In this document: one piece after another, positions 42,244 to 50,964 of the stretch
How the letters are laid out: each line of letters starts with the position of its first letter
Position numbering within the stretch: position 1 is the first letter of the stretch
Source of the DNA: Hoeflea marina
Lineage (GTDB): Bacteria; Pseudomonadota; Alphaproteobacteria; Rhizobiales; Rhizobiaceae
Reading direction: 5' to 3'
DNA: 64,000 nt
Assembly: GCF_003182275.1 (NCBI RefSeq)
Contig: NZ_QGTR01000002.1
Span: 786,237-850,236, forward strand
Notes under the pieces: generated by a model
What the model saw: only the letters and a program-made list of their open reading frames with translations
What the model was told of the DNA's origin: nothing
The model's database searches: none
Position numbers and translations under genes: made by a program

Positions 42244-43794
42244 ATGAACGAGGTCGAGCTCAAGCTGATCGTCGACGAGGCCCGGAGCGCGCAGATCTGG
42301 CCGCGCGCGGTGGAGCTCGGCCTCTGTCCGGAGCTGCCGGCGCCGCGCGAGCTCGATTCCACCTATTTCGACACGCCCGGCCACGATCTCAAACGCGCGG
42401 GGATCGCGCTCCGGCTCCGGCATGACGGTCCCGACTGGGTCCAGACGGTCAAATGCGGGCGGCAGTTGCATGGCGGGCTTTCGCGGGCGACCGAACTTGA
42501 ATGTCTTGTGCCCGAAGACCGGATCGACATCGAGGTCATTGCCGACAGGCGGCTGCGCAAGCGCATTCGTCGCCTGGTCGGTGAAGCCGCGCTGGAGCCC
42601 GTCTGCCGGACGCGCATGCAGCGCATGTCGGGTCATCTGTCGCTCGCCGACGGGTCCCGGGTCGAGCTTGCCGTCGACATCGGCCGAATTTCGGCGGGCG
42701 ACAGGTCCGCGGACTTTCGTGAAATGGAGATCGAACTCATCGAGGGCGAAGCGGCATCGCTGTTCCGGCTGGCGGGCGAGTTGCTGCCCGCTGGCGGCCT
42801 GCGGTTTTCACGCCACTCCAAGTCGGAGCGCGGTTACATGCTGGCCGAGCAGGGCCATATCGAGCCGCCGCTTTCGCCGCGCAAGGCCGCGTCCGTGCCG
42901 CTCTCGCCCCACTGGCCGCTCGATCGCGCGGTGCTGGAAACGCTGCGCGAATGCATGGAGCAGATCTCGGTCAACACGGTGGTGACCTGTCGGATCGAAG
43001 ACCCGGAAGGACCCCATCAGCTGCGCATCGGGCTTCGCCGGCTGCGAAGCCTGTTCTCTGTCTTCGCTCCGGTCATGACCGGGCCGGACATTCGCGCCCT
43101 GCGCAACGAGGCCCGCTGGCTCGGCCGTGAGGTTGGTCGCCTTCGCGACAGCGATGCCGTCGCCCGCGACGTCGTCGCGCCGCTGGCGGGTCGAAACCGC
43201 GAGGATCCGGGATTTGCCGCGCTGCTCGTGGCCATGGACGTGGAAACAGCCGAGCGCCGCAATGCCCTGCGCACCGTGCTCGCGGGTCCGCGCACCCAGG
43301 CCCTGCTGCTGGATCTCGCCCGGGTGATCGAGACATGGGGCGAGCGGGCACCGGCCGACGCCGAACGGGCCGAACTGCTTGCCCGGCCGGTGGGCGGCTT
43401 TGCCGCCAAGGCGCTTGACCGGCGCTGGCGCAAGGTGCGCGCGAAGTCCGGCGGGCTCGACGACCCGGCAGTCGAGGCGCGCCATGAACTGCGCAAGGAA
43501 TTGAAGAAGCTGCGCTACACGACGGAATTCCTCGCGCCGGTCTACCGCGCCCGGCGGGTCCGACCGTTTCTCCGGCACCTCAAGCGGCTGCAAGCCATTT
43601 TCGGAGGATTCATGGATGCGGAAACCACGCAGTCGCTGCTCACGGGATACGAGCTCGCCGGAAACCCGGATCTGGCCCTCCAGCGCGCCATAGGCTGGAC
43701 CATCGGCGCCAGCCAGACGCGCGCCGAGCTGAACTGGACCGATGCCAGGAAGCGATGGGCGGATCTCGAAAAGGTGAAGCCGTTCTGGAAGTAG
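42244..43794 (+). CDS. CYTH and CHAD domain-containing protein
   Basis: 516 residues. The N-terminal CYTH domain opens with NEVELKLIVDEA (the ExExK motif at 2-8) and continues with LDSTYFDTPGHDL and IALRLRHDGPDWVQTVK, the tunnel fold that binds triphosphates. The C-terminal ~300 residues form a CHAD domain (PHQLRIGLRRLRSLF, VEARHELRKELKKLRYTTEF), rich in conserved His and basic residues that bind polyphosphate. Such fusions are associated with inorganic polyphosphate granules or triphosphatase activity. No signal; cytoplasmic. Confidence 0.9.
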   Translation: MNEVELKLIVDEARSAQIWPRAVELGLCPELPAPRELDSTYFDTPGHDLKRAGIALRLRHDGPDWVQTVKCGRQLHGGLSRATELECLVPEDRIDIEVIADRRLRKRIRRLVGEAALEPVCRTRMQRMSGHLSLADGSRVELAVDIGRISAGDRSADFREMEIELIEGEAASLFRLAGELLPAGGLRFSRHSKSERGYMLAEQGHIEPPLSPRKAASVPLSPHWPLDRAVLETLRECMEQISVNTVVTCRIEDPEGPHQLRIGLRRLRSLFSVFAPVMTGPDIRALRNEARWLGREVGRLRDSDAVARDVVAPLAGRNREDPGFAALLVAMDVETAERRNALRTVLAGPRTQALLLDLARVIETWGERAPADAERAELLARPVGGFAAKALDRRWRKVRAKSGGLDDPAVEARHELRKELKKLRYTTEFLAPVYRARRVRPFLRHLKRLQAIFGGFMDAETTQSLLTGYELAGNPDLALQRAIGWTIGASQTRAELNWTDARKRWADLEKVKPFWK

Positions 43795-43819
43795 CCGCGC
43801 TCACCGCCCGGCGCCATCG

Positions 43820-45142
43820 TCACGCGACCTGGCGGGGCTTTTCGGCTCTTGAGCTTTTCACCGAGTAGGCCTGGACGGCCGAACCCGCGCCAGGGGGCGC
43901 CACCTCAATGCGGTTCTTGCCATTGCGCTTGGCTTCATAGAGCGCATCGTCGGCCCGTCGCATCAGCGCTTCCGCTGTTGCGTCCCCCTGCCGGATCGCC
44001 AGGCCGATGCTGACGGTGACCTTCGTCGCCGTGGCGCTGCCGGGCTCGGCCAGCCGCAGGGATTCGATCGCCGAACGGATCCGCTCGGCCACGCCGGCAG
44101 CATGAGTGGGGGAGGTGTCGGTGAGCACGATGAGAAATTCCTCCCCGCCATATCGCGAGACAATGTCGCTGTCGCGCAGCACCTCGCGGATTTCGACCGC
44201 GACCGCCTTGATGCAGGTGTCACCGGCGGTGTGGCCGTAGGTGTCGTTGAGGCGCTTGAAGTCGTCGATATCGATCATCAGGAAGGCGATTTCCGACTGG
44301 GAATTGTCTCCCTCATTCCAGATCGTGTCGATATGGACTTGCGTGGAGCGGCGGTTCTGGATCCCGGTCAGCGGATCGAGATTGGCCACCAGCTGCAGTT
44401 CGTCATAGAGCCGGGCGAGTTCCGCCTGGTCGCGCAGCTCGCGGATGCGGGATTTGAATCCGTTCCACTGGCTGCGCAGCGCCGCCCTGCGGGTGGTGGC
44501 GAATGTCAGCATGGCCGAGCTGTAGAAGACGCCGACCATTAATGCATGCGCGGGTTCGGTCGTCGGGCCGAGCACAAGCAGTGCGACATGCAGCGTCACG
44601 GCGGTCAGCACGCCGGCTATGGTCCAGCGGAATTCGATCGGGAAGAACAGGATCGCGGTGGCGACGGTGAACAGTCCGCCGGTGAGGTAGCGCTCATAGA
44701 GGGGGAAGCCCCCCAGGGCGCCGATCGCGCCGGCTTCCAGCATGACGGTGATCGCGACGGCCGTCAGCGTCGCCCCCTGGACCCAACGCGGCCGCTGTTG
44801 GCCCCAGACCATGTAGATCGCAAACAGAATCGAGGATCCGAAGATCCCGCGGATGACCAGACTCGGCACCAGTACGGCGGGATCGAGAACCGTGTCGAAG
44901 AGGATCAGCAGCAGGTTGAAGAAGAAGGTCCATTTGAGCCAGGACCGCGGCTTCAGAGAGTGAGCCGCCCAGTAATAGCGGTCGTAGATCTCGATGAGCT
45001 CCGGCGAGCTGGCACCAAAACTGCTGGCGGCGGCAAGCTCGCTGTCGGGCAAAATGTCGCTGTTGGCGGTCGCCGCGCTCAAGGCGTCATGATAGACGCG
45101 CCGGCTGTCGTTCCGGTGCTTTTCGGCGGTGTGTTTCAACAT
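43820..45142 (-). CDS. Membrane-bound diguanylate cyclase (GGDEF)
   Basis: 440 residues. Residues ~75-215 hold about six membrane helices; a short helical linker follows. The GGDEF domain starts NLDPLTGIQNRRSTQVHID, has the active site RYGGEEFLIVL and, five residues before it, RDSD, which fits the RxxD inhibitory I-site. It is therefore predicted to make cyclic di-GMP from GTP and to be product-inhibited. The N-terminal ~70 residues are soluble. In this window the PilZ-like proteins at 58809 and 59454 are the only candidate c-di-GMP receptors. Confidence 0.9.
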   Translation of the reverse strand: MLKHTAEKHRNDSRRVYHDALSAATANSDILPDSELAAASSFGASSPELIEIYDRYYWAAHSLKPRSWLKWTFFFNLLLILFDTVLDPAVLVPSLVIRGIFGSSILFAIYMVWGQQRPRWVQGATLTAVAITVMLEAGAIGALGGFPLYERYLTGGLFTVATAILFFPIEFRWTIAGVLTAVTLHVALLVLGPTTEPAHALMVGVFYSSAMLTFATTRRAALRSQWNGFKSRIRELRDQAELARLYDELQLVANLDPLTGIQNRRSTQVHIDTIWNEGDNSQSEIAFLMIDIDDFKRLNDTYGHTAGDTCIKAVAVEIREVLRDSDIVSRYGGEEFLIVLTDTSPTHAAGVAERIRSAIESLRLAEPGSATATKVTVSIGLAIRQGDATAEALMRRADDALYEAKRNGKNRIEVAPPGAGSAVQAYSVKSSRAEKPRQVA

Positions 45143-45248
45143 CGAGACAAGGTGGCCTCAATTCATGAACAAAGCCTGCGCCGGTTGATGAAACTTTTCA
45201 TCAGCTGAAAATAGCAGTTGGCCGACGGACGACGCCCGTCCGCATCCG

Positions 45249-45346
45249 CTATTCGGTGTTCTCGATCCGGCTCTCGGAGCGATGCGTGGCCGCGAAGTCG
45301 CTTTCACGGAAACGTCCATGAGATGTGTGCGCAGGGTGATGGTCAA
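45249..45346 (-). pseudogene. Decayed remnant of a cysN 3' end
   Basis: Read on the minus strand, this piece encodes TITLRTHLMD, then after a frame change FRESDFAATHRSESRIENTE and a stop (45251-45249). The end of the intact cysN (47540-49006) reads TITLPAHLAEAFRESDFARA with a few further residues. The DNA is clearly alignable over ~55 bases on the same strand; relative to cysN two bases are missing between the two blocks. Only the last ~33 codons are recognisable. It lies on the far side of the DUF1330/hydratase/TetR block from cysN. Confidence 0.7.
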
Positions 45347-45398
45347 AGTTGAGGTACATTTGCCGCTGGCTGGGGTAAGGATGATTTTCCGAATTCGC

Positions 45399-45827
45399 TT
45401 AGCCAGCAAAGCTGTTGCCGGGGGCATTCGCGCAAAATCGCAGCAATCGGCTATCGAGGACGCCGGCCTGGCGATGGACCATCGCCTCGCGATAGATCGG
45501 GTCTTTCATCATGTCCACAAAAGCCCCGACGCTTGGATATTCTGCAACAAACGCAATGTGCCAGACCTCGCTTTGCGGTCCGACCATTGTCAATTCGTGT
45601 CCACCGCGCCAAACGATCTTGCCGCCTAATAGCTCAAATACGGGCGCGCTGATGTCACTGTAGCGAGTGTAAGCCTCTGCCCCCGTGGAAGCGCGGCCAT
45701 CGGCGTAGTCCGCGTGGTCGCGCAGTCGGATGAGGTTCAGCATCTGGAGTGGACCCGGTCGCTGAGCGGTCTTGAATGCCTCCCATGTCTGTTTGGAGAA
45801 GCTTGTGTGAAAATCGTGATCTGACAT
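45399..45827 (-). CDS. DUF1330-like protein
   Basis: 142 residues. PGPLQMLNLIRLRDHADYAD, then GAEAYTRYSDISAPVFELLGGKIVWRGGHE and WHIAFVAEYPSVGAFVDMMKDPIYREAMVHRQAG resemble the dimeric ferredoxin-like DUF1330/NIPSNAP fold. No catalytic function is assigned to the family. AAAGGA precedes the ATG, and the gene follows the enoyl-CoA hydratase stop by one base, so the two form an operon. Codon use is visibly less GC-rich than in the flanking cysN or diguanylate cyclase genes. Confidence 0.75.
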   Translation of the reverse strand: MSDHDFHTSFSKQTWEAFKTAQRPGPLQMLNLIRLRDHADYADGRASTGAEAYTRYSDISAPVFELLGGKIVWRGGHELTMVGPQSEVWHIAFVAEYPSVGAFVDMMKDPIYREAMVHRQAGVLDSRLLRFCANAPGNSFAG

Positions 45828-45828
45828 T

Positions 45829-46617
45829 TCAATTTCCTTTGTAGTGTGGCGTCCGTCGGGCGATCCAGGCGTTCAGGCCTTCATGAACATCGTTGGTTGC
45901 GGCCATGCGGGCGAATTGTTCGCGTTCAATCAGCAGGCCTTGCTCAATGGTGGTGTTAAGGCCCCTGGTAACAGCCGTGATGATCCGCGCGGCGGCGAGA
46001 GACGAATGCCGGATGATGCGTTCCGCCAGATCAAAGGCTGCGGGCAGCAGGTGCTCATGCGGCACGACTGAGTTCACCAGCCCCAACTCGAAGGCTCGCC
46101 CGGGAGAGAAAGTTTCGCCCGTCAAAAGCAGTTCCAGCGCCCGCTTGCGCCCCGCCAGCCGGGGCAATCGCTGGGTTCCGCCAAATGTGGGCGGAATCCC
46201 TATGTTGATTTCCGGTTTGGCAAAGATTGCCTTCTCACTGGCCACGGCGAGATGCACGGCTTCGGTGATTTCACATCCGCCACCGAAGGCAATTCCATTG
46301 ACAGCCGCGATGATCGGTTTCGGAAAAGACTCCAGCCGGGCCGTCATCGTCTGGCCACGCTTGCAAAAATCTCTGACGGCAATGTCCACGCCTGCTTTGA
46401 CGCTTTGCGCGAACTCATGGATGTCGCCGCCGGCCGAAAATGCCCGGTCACCCGCGCCGGTCAGAACAATGGCCCTGACCGATGGATCGCACTCGATCTC
46501 ATCCAGCAAGGTCAGCAGTCGCTCATTTGTGGCATAGTTGAGCGCGTTGAGTTTTTCGGGCCGGTTCAGTGTCAGAAGGGCGATTGCCCCTTTGGTCTCA
46601 TAGGTGATCATGTCCAT
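45829..46617 (-). CDS. Enoyl-CoA hydratase/isomerase (crotonase family)
   Basis: 262 residues. Crotonase motifs: LNRPEKLNALNYATNERLL, SAGGDIHEFAQ (oxyanion-hole strand), NGIAFGGGCEITEAVHLAVA with the first catalytic Glu, and AKPEINIGIPPTFGGTQRL with the second. Both Glu residues are present, so hydratase activity is plausible. It is divergent from a TetR gene with a palindromic operator between them. The CoA substrate is not known; degradation of a branched or aromatic acid is one possibility. Probably part of an acquired block. Confidence 0.85.
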   Translation of the reverse strand: MDMITYETKGAIALLTLNRPEKLNALNYATNERLLTLLDEIECDPSVRAIVLTGAGDRAFSAGGDIHEFAQSVKAGVDIAVRDFCKRGQTMTARLESFPKPIIAAVNGIAFGGGCEITEAVHLAVASEKAIFAKPEINIGIPPTFGGTQRLPRLAGRKRALELLLTGETFSPGRAFELGLVNSVVPHEHLLPAAFDLAERIIRHSSLAAARIITAVTRGLNTTIEQGLLIEREQFARMAATNDVHEGLNAWIARRTPHYKGN

Positions 46618-46669
46618 TATCAATGGTCTCCGCTTGTTTCCGAAAACCATACCGGCGCTCCGGATTGAC

Positions 46670-46691
46670 GTATACTCACTGAGTAGTATAC
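46670..46691. promoter_or_regulatory. TetR operator palindrome between the divergent TetR and hydratase genes
   Basis: Perfect 7-bp arms GTATACT (46670-46676) and AGTATAC (46685-46691) with an 8-base spacer. A TTGACG at 46665-46670, 17 bases before ATACAT (46688-46693), would place a plus-strand promoter right over it. The palindrome touches the first ATG of the TetR gene, which favours the second ATG (46698) as the real start. Confidence 0.65.
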
Positions 46692-47282
46692 ATGGCCATG
46701 ACCACAGAGAACCGCTCCGCGAAAGACCGTATTCTGGATGCCGCTAACCAGCTGTTTTATGGGGAAGGAATTCGCGCCGTAAGCGTCGATGCGATCGCCG
46801 CCAGGGCCGGGGTAACGAAAAAGACGCTCTACTATCATTTCAAAAGCAAGGACGATTTGATCGAGGCCTATCTGGCGTCGCGCGATCAGCCCAACCTTGC
46901 TCTGTTCAAGAAGTGGTTTGATGAGGCCGAAGGCCTGCTCGCCGGCAAGGTTGAGGCAATTTTCTCCAATCTCTCAACTTCGGCACGTCATCCTAGATGG
47001 AAGGGATGCGGCTTTCTTCGTACAGCTGCAGAGCTGGCGAACATGCCGGGGCATCCGGCCATGAAGGTTGGAGCCGGGCACAAGAAGAAATTCGAGGCTT
47101 GGCTTTGTGAGGAATTCCGGGCCCGGGGAGCAGAAGGTCCGGAAGAACTGGCCCGTCACATCGTCTTGCTGATGGATGGCGCATTCTCGACCGTGCTGGT
47201 GCATCGCGATCCGGACTACATTCTGTCCGCCGGACGTGCCGCCAGCCAGATGGTGGCGCGCGCCACGCAGTCAACTGGCTGA
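46692..47282 (+). CDS. TetR family transcriptional regulator
   Basis: 196 residues (194 if the ATG at 46698 is used). The N-terminal helix-turn-helix is standard: AKDRILDAANQLFYGEGIRA, then VSVDAIAARAGVTKKTLYYHFKSKDDLI in two parts. The C-terminal ligand domain (GCGFLRTAAELANMPGHPAM) resembles a subgroup often next to oxidoreductases or lipid genes. It probably represses the divergent hydratase/DUF1330 operon through the palindrome at 46670-46691. Ligand unknown, possibly an acyl-CoA. Confidence 0.85.
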   Translation: MAMTTENRSAKDRILDAANQLFYGEGIRAVSVDAIAARAGVTKKTLYYHFKSKDDLIEAYLASRDQPNLALFKKWFDEAEGLLAGKVEAIFSNLSTSARHPRWKGCGFLRTAAELANMPGHPAMKVGAGHKKKFEAWLCEEFRARGAEGPEELARHIVLLMDGAFSTVLVHRDPDYILSAGRAASQMVARATQSTG

Positions 47283-47491
47283 TCCGGACTGCACCGGCTT
47301 GGGACCAAGCAAGGGAGCCAACGAAGCCTTCTCGGCCAGAGAGATCCGGCCGCCGCCTTGGCAAAGTCGGCTACGCCCCAACAACTCAATCATGTTCTGA
47401 TTGAAAACAGCCAAGTCGATTGGTCGTTCAATGAAGCGCGATCAGTCAAGGCCGTTCTCAGGCTCCGATCAGTAGCGACTTTGGTGAGATG

Positions 47492-47527
47492 ATGTGGGGT
47501 TCGTCGCCAAACAGAGAAACCCCACAT
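47492..47527. repeat. Inverted repeat downstream of cysN
   Basis: 10-bp arms (47492-47501 with 47518-47527) and a 16-base loop, 12 bases after the cysN stop on the minus strand. It could act as a cysN terminator, though no T tract follows, or mark the junction of the acquired block. Confidence 0.45.
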
Positions 47528-47539
47528 GAGATACGTCTT

Positions 47540-49006
47540 CTACTCCCCCTCAACCTCCTCCGGCCCGGACACCTTGATCTCCGCCCTGTGTGCCCGGGCG
47601 AAATCGCTCTCGCGGAAGGCTTCGGCAAGATGGGCGGGCAGGGTGATGGTCACCCGGTCCTGGTCGCCGTCATGGCCGAGGCTGCCCGGCCGGCCGCGCT
47701 TGCCCTCGATCATGCCGCCGGCCACCGTGTTGTTGGTCTCGGGATCGATGAGGATGAAGGCGCCGGTCTGCCGGTTGGTGTCGTAGGCGTCGAAGATCGC
47801 GGTTTCCTCGAAGTCGAGATGCACCGTGCCGATGGTGTTGAGCGGCAGCCGGGTGGCCGGCGACCAGGCGCCGGAGGCGAGGTCGAGGGCCGTCACCGGG
47901 CTCACCTGCACCCGCTGGCGCCGCGAACCGGCTTTCAGCCAGTAGCGCTTGCCGGCCTCGATGCCGTCGGGCGACAGCGCCACCAGCCGCGCCGAGAACG
48001 CCGTACCGGTGAGCGGCCGCTGGTCGATGGCGGCAATCATATCGCCACGGGCGATGTCGACCGGGCGGTCGAGCACCAGCGTGATGGCGTCGCCGGCGAC
48101 GGCGGCGTTGCGGATGAGGTCGAAGGTGACGATCTGCCTGACATTGGCCTCGACGCCGGAGGGAAGCACCACGACGCTGTCGCCGGGCTTGATCGAGCCG
48201 CCGGTGACCGTGCCCTGATAGCCGCGGAAGCCTTCGCCGGGCCGCGAGACACGCTGCACGCCCATGCGGAAACCGGTCGACTGGCCGGCGCGCTGGGTGG
48301 CCTTCTCCAGCGCGTCGACCAGCGTCTGGCCTTCATACCAGGGCATCGAGCCGGTCGCCGGATAGACGATGTTCTCGCCCCTCAGCGCCGAGACCGGAAT
48401 GGCGACGACATTGCGCACGCCGAGCGTCAGCGCCAGCTCGCGGAACTGCCGCGCGATGGCGTGAAAGCCGGCCTCGTCATAGTCGGTCAGGTCGATCTTG
48501 TTGACCGCCAGCACGAACTGGCGGATGCCCATCAGGGCCGCGATGGTGGCGTGGCGGCGGGTCTGTTCGAGCAGGCCGGTGCGGGCGTCGACCAGCAGCA
48601 CGGCGAGGTCGGCGGTCGAGGCGCCGGTGGCCATGTTGCGGGTGTACTGCACGTGGCCGGGCGTGTCGGCGACGATGAAGGAGCGGCGGTCGGTGGCGAA
48701 ATAGCGATAGGCGACATCGATGGTGATGCCCTGTTCGCGTTCGGCCTGCAGACCGTCGAGCAGCAGCGCGAAATCCGGCAGGCCGAGATCGTTCTGCTTG
48801 CCGGAATCGCGGTTGAGCGCCGCGGCCTGGTCCTCCTTGACCGCCTTGGTGTCCCACAGCAGCCGGCCGATCAGCGTCGACTTGCCGTCGTCCACCGAGC
48901 CGCAGGTGATGAAGCGCAGCGGCCGCGAGTCGCGCGTCACCGTGGAGGCTTCGGCCACGGGGACGATCGTCTGCTGCTCAATGGCGGGGGAAAGCTGGGC
49001 GGCCAT
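47540..49006 (-). CDS. cysN: Sulfate adenylyltransferase subunit 1 (GTPase)
   Basis: 488 residues from the ATG at 49006, which shares a base with the cysD stop (TGATG). GTPase motifs: GSVDDGKSTLIGRLLWD (G1), DTPGHVQYTRNM (G3) and AVNKIDLTDYDE (G4). With CysD it makes adenosine 5'-phosphosulfate; GTP hydrolysis drives the reaction. There is no C-terminal APS kinase (CysC) domain, unlike the CysNC/NodQ fusions of many rhizobia, and none is needed because CysH here looks like an APS reductase. A decayed copy of its 3' end is at 45249-45346. Confidence 0.93.
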   Translation of the reverse strand: MAAQLSPAIEQQTIVPVAEASTVTRDSRPLRFITCGSVDDGKSTLIGRLLWDTKAVKEDQAAALNRDSGKQNDLGLPDFALLLDGLQAEREQGITIDVAYRYFATDRRSFIVADTPGHVQYTRNMATGASTADLAVLLVDARTGLLEQTRRHATIAALMGIRQFVLAVNKIDLTDYDEAGFHAIARQFRELALTLGVRNVVAIPVSALRGENIVYPATGSMPWYEGQTLVDALEKATQRAGQSTGFRMGVQRVSRPGEGFRGYQGTVTGGSIKPGDSVVVLPSGVEANVRQIVTFDLIRNAAVAGDAITLVLDRPVDIARGDMIAAIDQRPLTGTAFSARLVALSPDGIEAGKRYWLKAGSRRQRVQVSPVTALDLASGAWSPATRLPLNTIGTVHLDFEETAIFDAYDTNRQTGAFILIDPETNNTVAGGMIEGKRGRPGSLGHDGDQDRVTITLPAHLAEAFRESDFARAHRAEIKVSGPEEVEGE

Positions 49007-49977
49007 CAGAAATATCCTTCGCGTTTCTTCTTTTCCATCGATCCGGCCTGGTCGCGGTCGATGGCGCGGCCCTGGCGTTCGGAGACGGTGGCAATTTCGA
49101 GCTCGTCGATGACTTCGGAAAGGGTCGTGGCCTGCGAGCGGATGGCGCCGGTCAGCGGAAAGCAACCCAGCGTCCGGAACCGGACCATCTCGGTTGTGAT
49201 TTCCTCGCCCGGCAGCAGCTCGAGCCGTTCGTCCTCGGCGAGGATCAGCATGCCGTCGCGGTCGACCACCTTGCGCGGAGCGGCGTAATAGAGCGGCACC
49301 AGGTCGATTTCCTCGGCCTCGATGTAGCGCCAGATGTCGACTTCGGTCCAGTTGGACAGCGGAAAGGCGCGCACGCTCTCGCCCGGCCGGATCATGCCGT
49401 TGTAGATCGACCAGAGTTCCGGGCGCTGGTTGCGCGGGTCCCAGCTGTGCTCGGGCGTGCGGAACGAGTAGATCCGCTCCTTGGCGCGCGAGGCCTCCTC
49501 GTCGCGCCGCGCGCCGCCGAAGGCCGCGTCGAACTTGCCGGCGTCGAGCGCCTGCTTGAGCGCCTCGGTCTTCATGATGTCGGTGTAGCGCGAGGAGCCG
49601 TGGCTGAACGGGGTCACGCCCTCCGCCTTGCCGCGCGGATTGCTGTGCACGATCAGGTCGAGGCCGAGGCGGTCGGCGACCGAATCGCGGAAGGCGATCA
49701 TCTCGCGGAACTTCCAGCCGGTGTCGACATGCAGCAGCGGGAAGGGGATCTTGCCGGGGTGGAACGCCTTGCGCGCCAGGTGCAGCAGCACCGAGGAATC
49801 CTTGCCGATCGAATAGAGCATCACTGGCCGCTCGAATTCGGCCGCCACCTCGCGGAAGATGTGGATGGCCTCGTTCTCCAGCGCCTTCAGGTGCGGATCG
49901 AGCGGCGGCCGGCCCCGGCCGTGCTCGACGAGCTTCAGGTGCCCGGCGGGCGCCGGATGGGTGGTGGTCATGGTCAT
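49006..49977 (-). CDS. cysD: Sulfate adenylyltransferase subunit 2
   Basis: 323 residues. Signature [21 protein letters not shown] (PP-loop SxGKDSS), [33 protein letters not shown] and the C-terminal EKKKREGYF. It carries the catalytic ATP-sulfurylase site and pairs with CysN. The start at 49977 (MTMTTTHP) lies 4 bases after the cysH stop; an ATG two codons on is also possible. Part of the cysHDN operon for assimilatory sulfate reduction. Confidence 0.93.
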   Translation of the reverse strand: MTMTTTHPAPAGHLKLVEHGRGRPPLDPHLKALENEAIHIFREVAAEFERPVMLYSIGKDSSVLLHLARKAFHPGKIPFPLLHVDTGWKFREMIAFRDSVADRLGLDLIVHSNPRGKAEGVTPFSHGSSRYTDIMKTEALKQALDAGKFDAAFGGARRDEEASRAKERIYSFRTPEHSWDPRNQRPELWSIYNGMIRPGESVRAFPLSNWTEVDIWRYIEAEEIDLVPLYYAAPRKVVDRDGMLILAEDERLELLPGEEITTEMVRFRTLGCFPLTGAIRSQATTLSEVIDELEIATVSERQGRAIDRDQAGSMEKKKREGYF

Positions 49978-49981
49978 GGGG

Positions 49982-50761
49982 TCAACCTTGAATCTGGGCG
50001 GTGGCGGGCACGACATGCAGGCCGCATTCGCGCTTGGCGTCGGCCTCCCACCACCAGCGGCCGGCGCGCTCGTTCTCGCCGGGCTTGATGGCGCGGGTGC
50101 AGGGCTCGCAGCCGATGGAGGGATAGCCGCGTGCATGCAGCGGATTGACCGGTATGTCGTCGGCCCGGACGCGCGCTTCCAGCGCATCGAGGGCGAAATC
50201 GGCCAGCGGATTGATCTTGATGACGCCGTGGGTGGCATCCCAGCTGGCGAACGGCGCGTCGGCGCGGTTCCGCGACTGGCCGCGGCGGATGCCGGTGATC
50301 CAGACGTCGGCGCCGGCGAGCGCGCGCGCCAGCGGCATCACTTTGCGCGCGTCGCAGCAGGCGTGGCGGGCCTCGACGCTGTCGTAGAAACCGTTGAGTC
50401 CGTACTGGGCGACGAAGCCGTCGACATCCTCGCGCCAGGGCTTGAGCGCCTCGATGGCAATGCCGTAGCGGCCGCGCGTGGCTTCGAGCAGCTCCAGCGT
50501 CTCGGCGAACAGCCGCCCGGTTTCGAGTGTGACGACGCTGATATCCGCGCCGGTGTCGGCTATGACGGCGGTCAGCACCTGGTCCTCGAGACCCAGACTG
50601 GTGGTGAACACGGCCCGGCCGAGGCTGGCCGCCTTGAGCAGGCGGCCAGGCAGCGGCAGTCGCGCCAGCTCCGCGTTCAGTGCGGCAATCTCGTCCTGCA
50701 CCGCCGAAGGCCGGGGAGCATAGTCGATGGGCTGTCTGTTGGCTGCGTGCAGAGGGGCCAT
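49982..50761 (-). CDS. cysH: Adenylyl-sulfate (APS) reductase, CysH family
   Basis: 259 residues. PP-loop remnant [25 protein letters not shown], and the two cysteine pairs HACCDARK and [13 protein letters not shown] that bind a [4Fe-4S] cluster; these mark an APS reductase rather than a PAPS reductase, in which the pairs are missing. The C-terminal KRECGLHV carries the catalytic Cys. It reduces APS to sulfite. First gene of the operon with cysD and cysN; cysQ is divergent. The 200-base spacer to cysQ probably holds both promoters. Confidence 0.92.
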   Translation of the reverse strand: MAPLHAANRQPIDYAPRPSAVQDEIAALNAELARLPLPGRLLKAASLGRAVFTTSLGLEDQVLTAVIADTGADISVVTLETGRLFAETLELLEATRGRYGIAIEALKPWREDVDGFVAQYGLNGFYDSVEARHACCDARKVMPLARALAGADVWITGIRRGQSRNRADAPFASWDATHGVIKINPLADFALDALEARVRADDIPVNPLHARGYPSIGCEPCTRAIKPGENERAGRWWWEADAKRECGLHVVPATAQIQG

Positions 50762-50964
50762 GGGCGTCTTCCTTTTGTGGCCCGCATGATCCCCCGGAGG
50801 GTCGCGTCAAACAAGGAACCACAACCCTATTGCGCCGCGGCAAGCGGTCTCAATTTCTAGCATTCCCGTCACGGGCGGAAAAAACGCGCGGCCCGCCGCC
50901 GCCGCCTCGCATGCCGGCATTGACCGGGACGTGCGGCGGTGGCACTGCAGGGTTGGCGACCAAC

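Noticed and set aside
45158-45427. An 89-codon minus-strand frame treated as a small gene
   Set aside because: Only its middle resembles anything, and that part matches the decayed cysN end with a broken frame, so it was called a pseudogene fragment instead.
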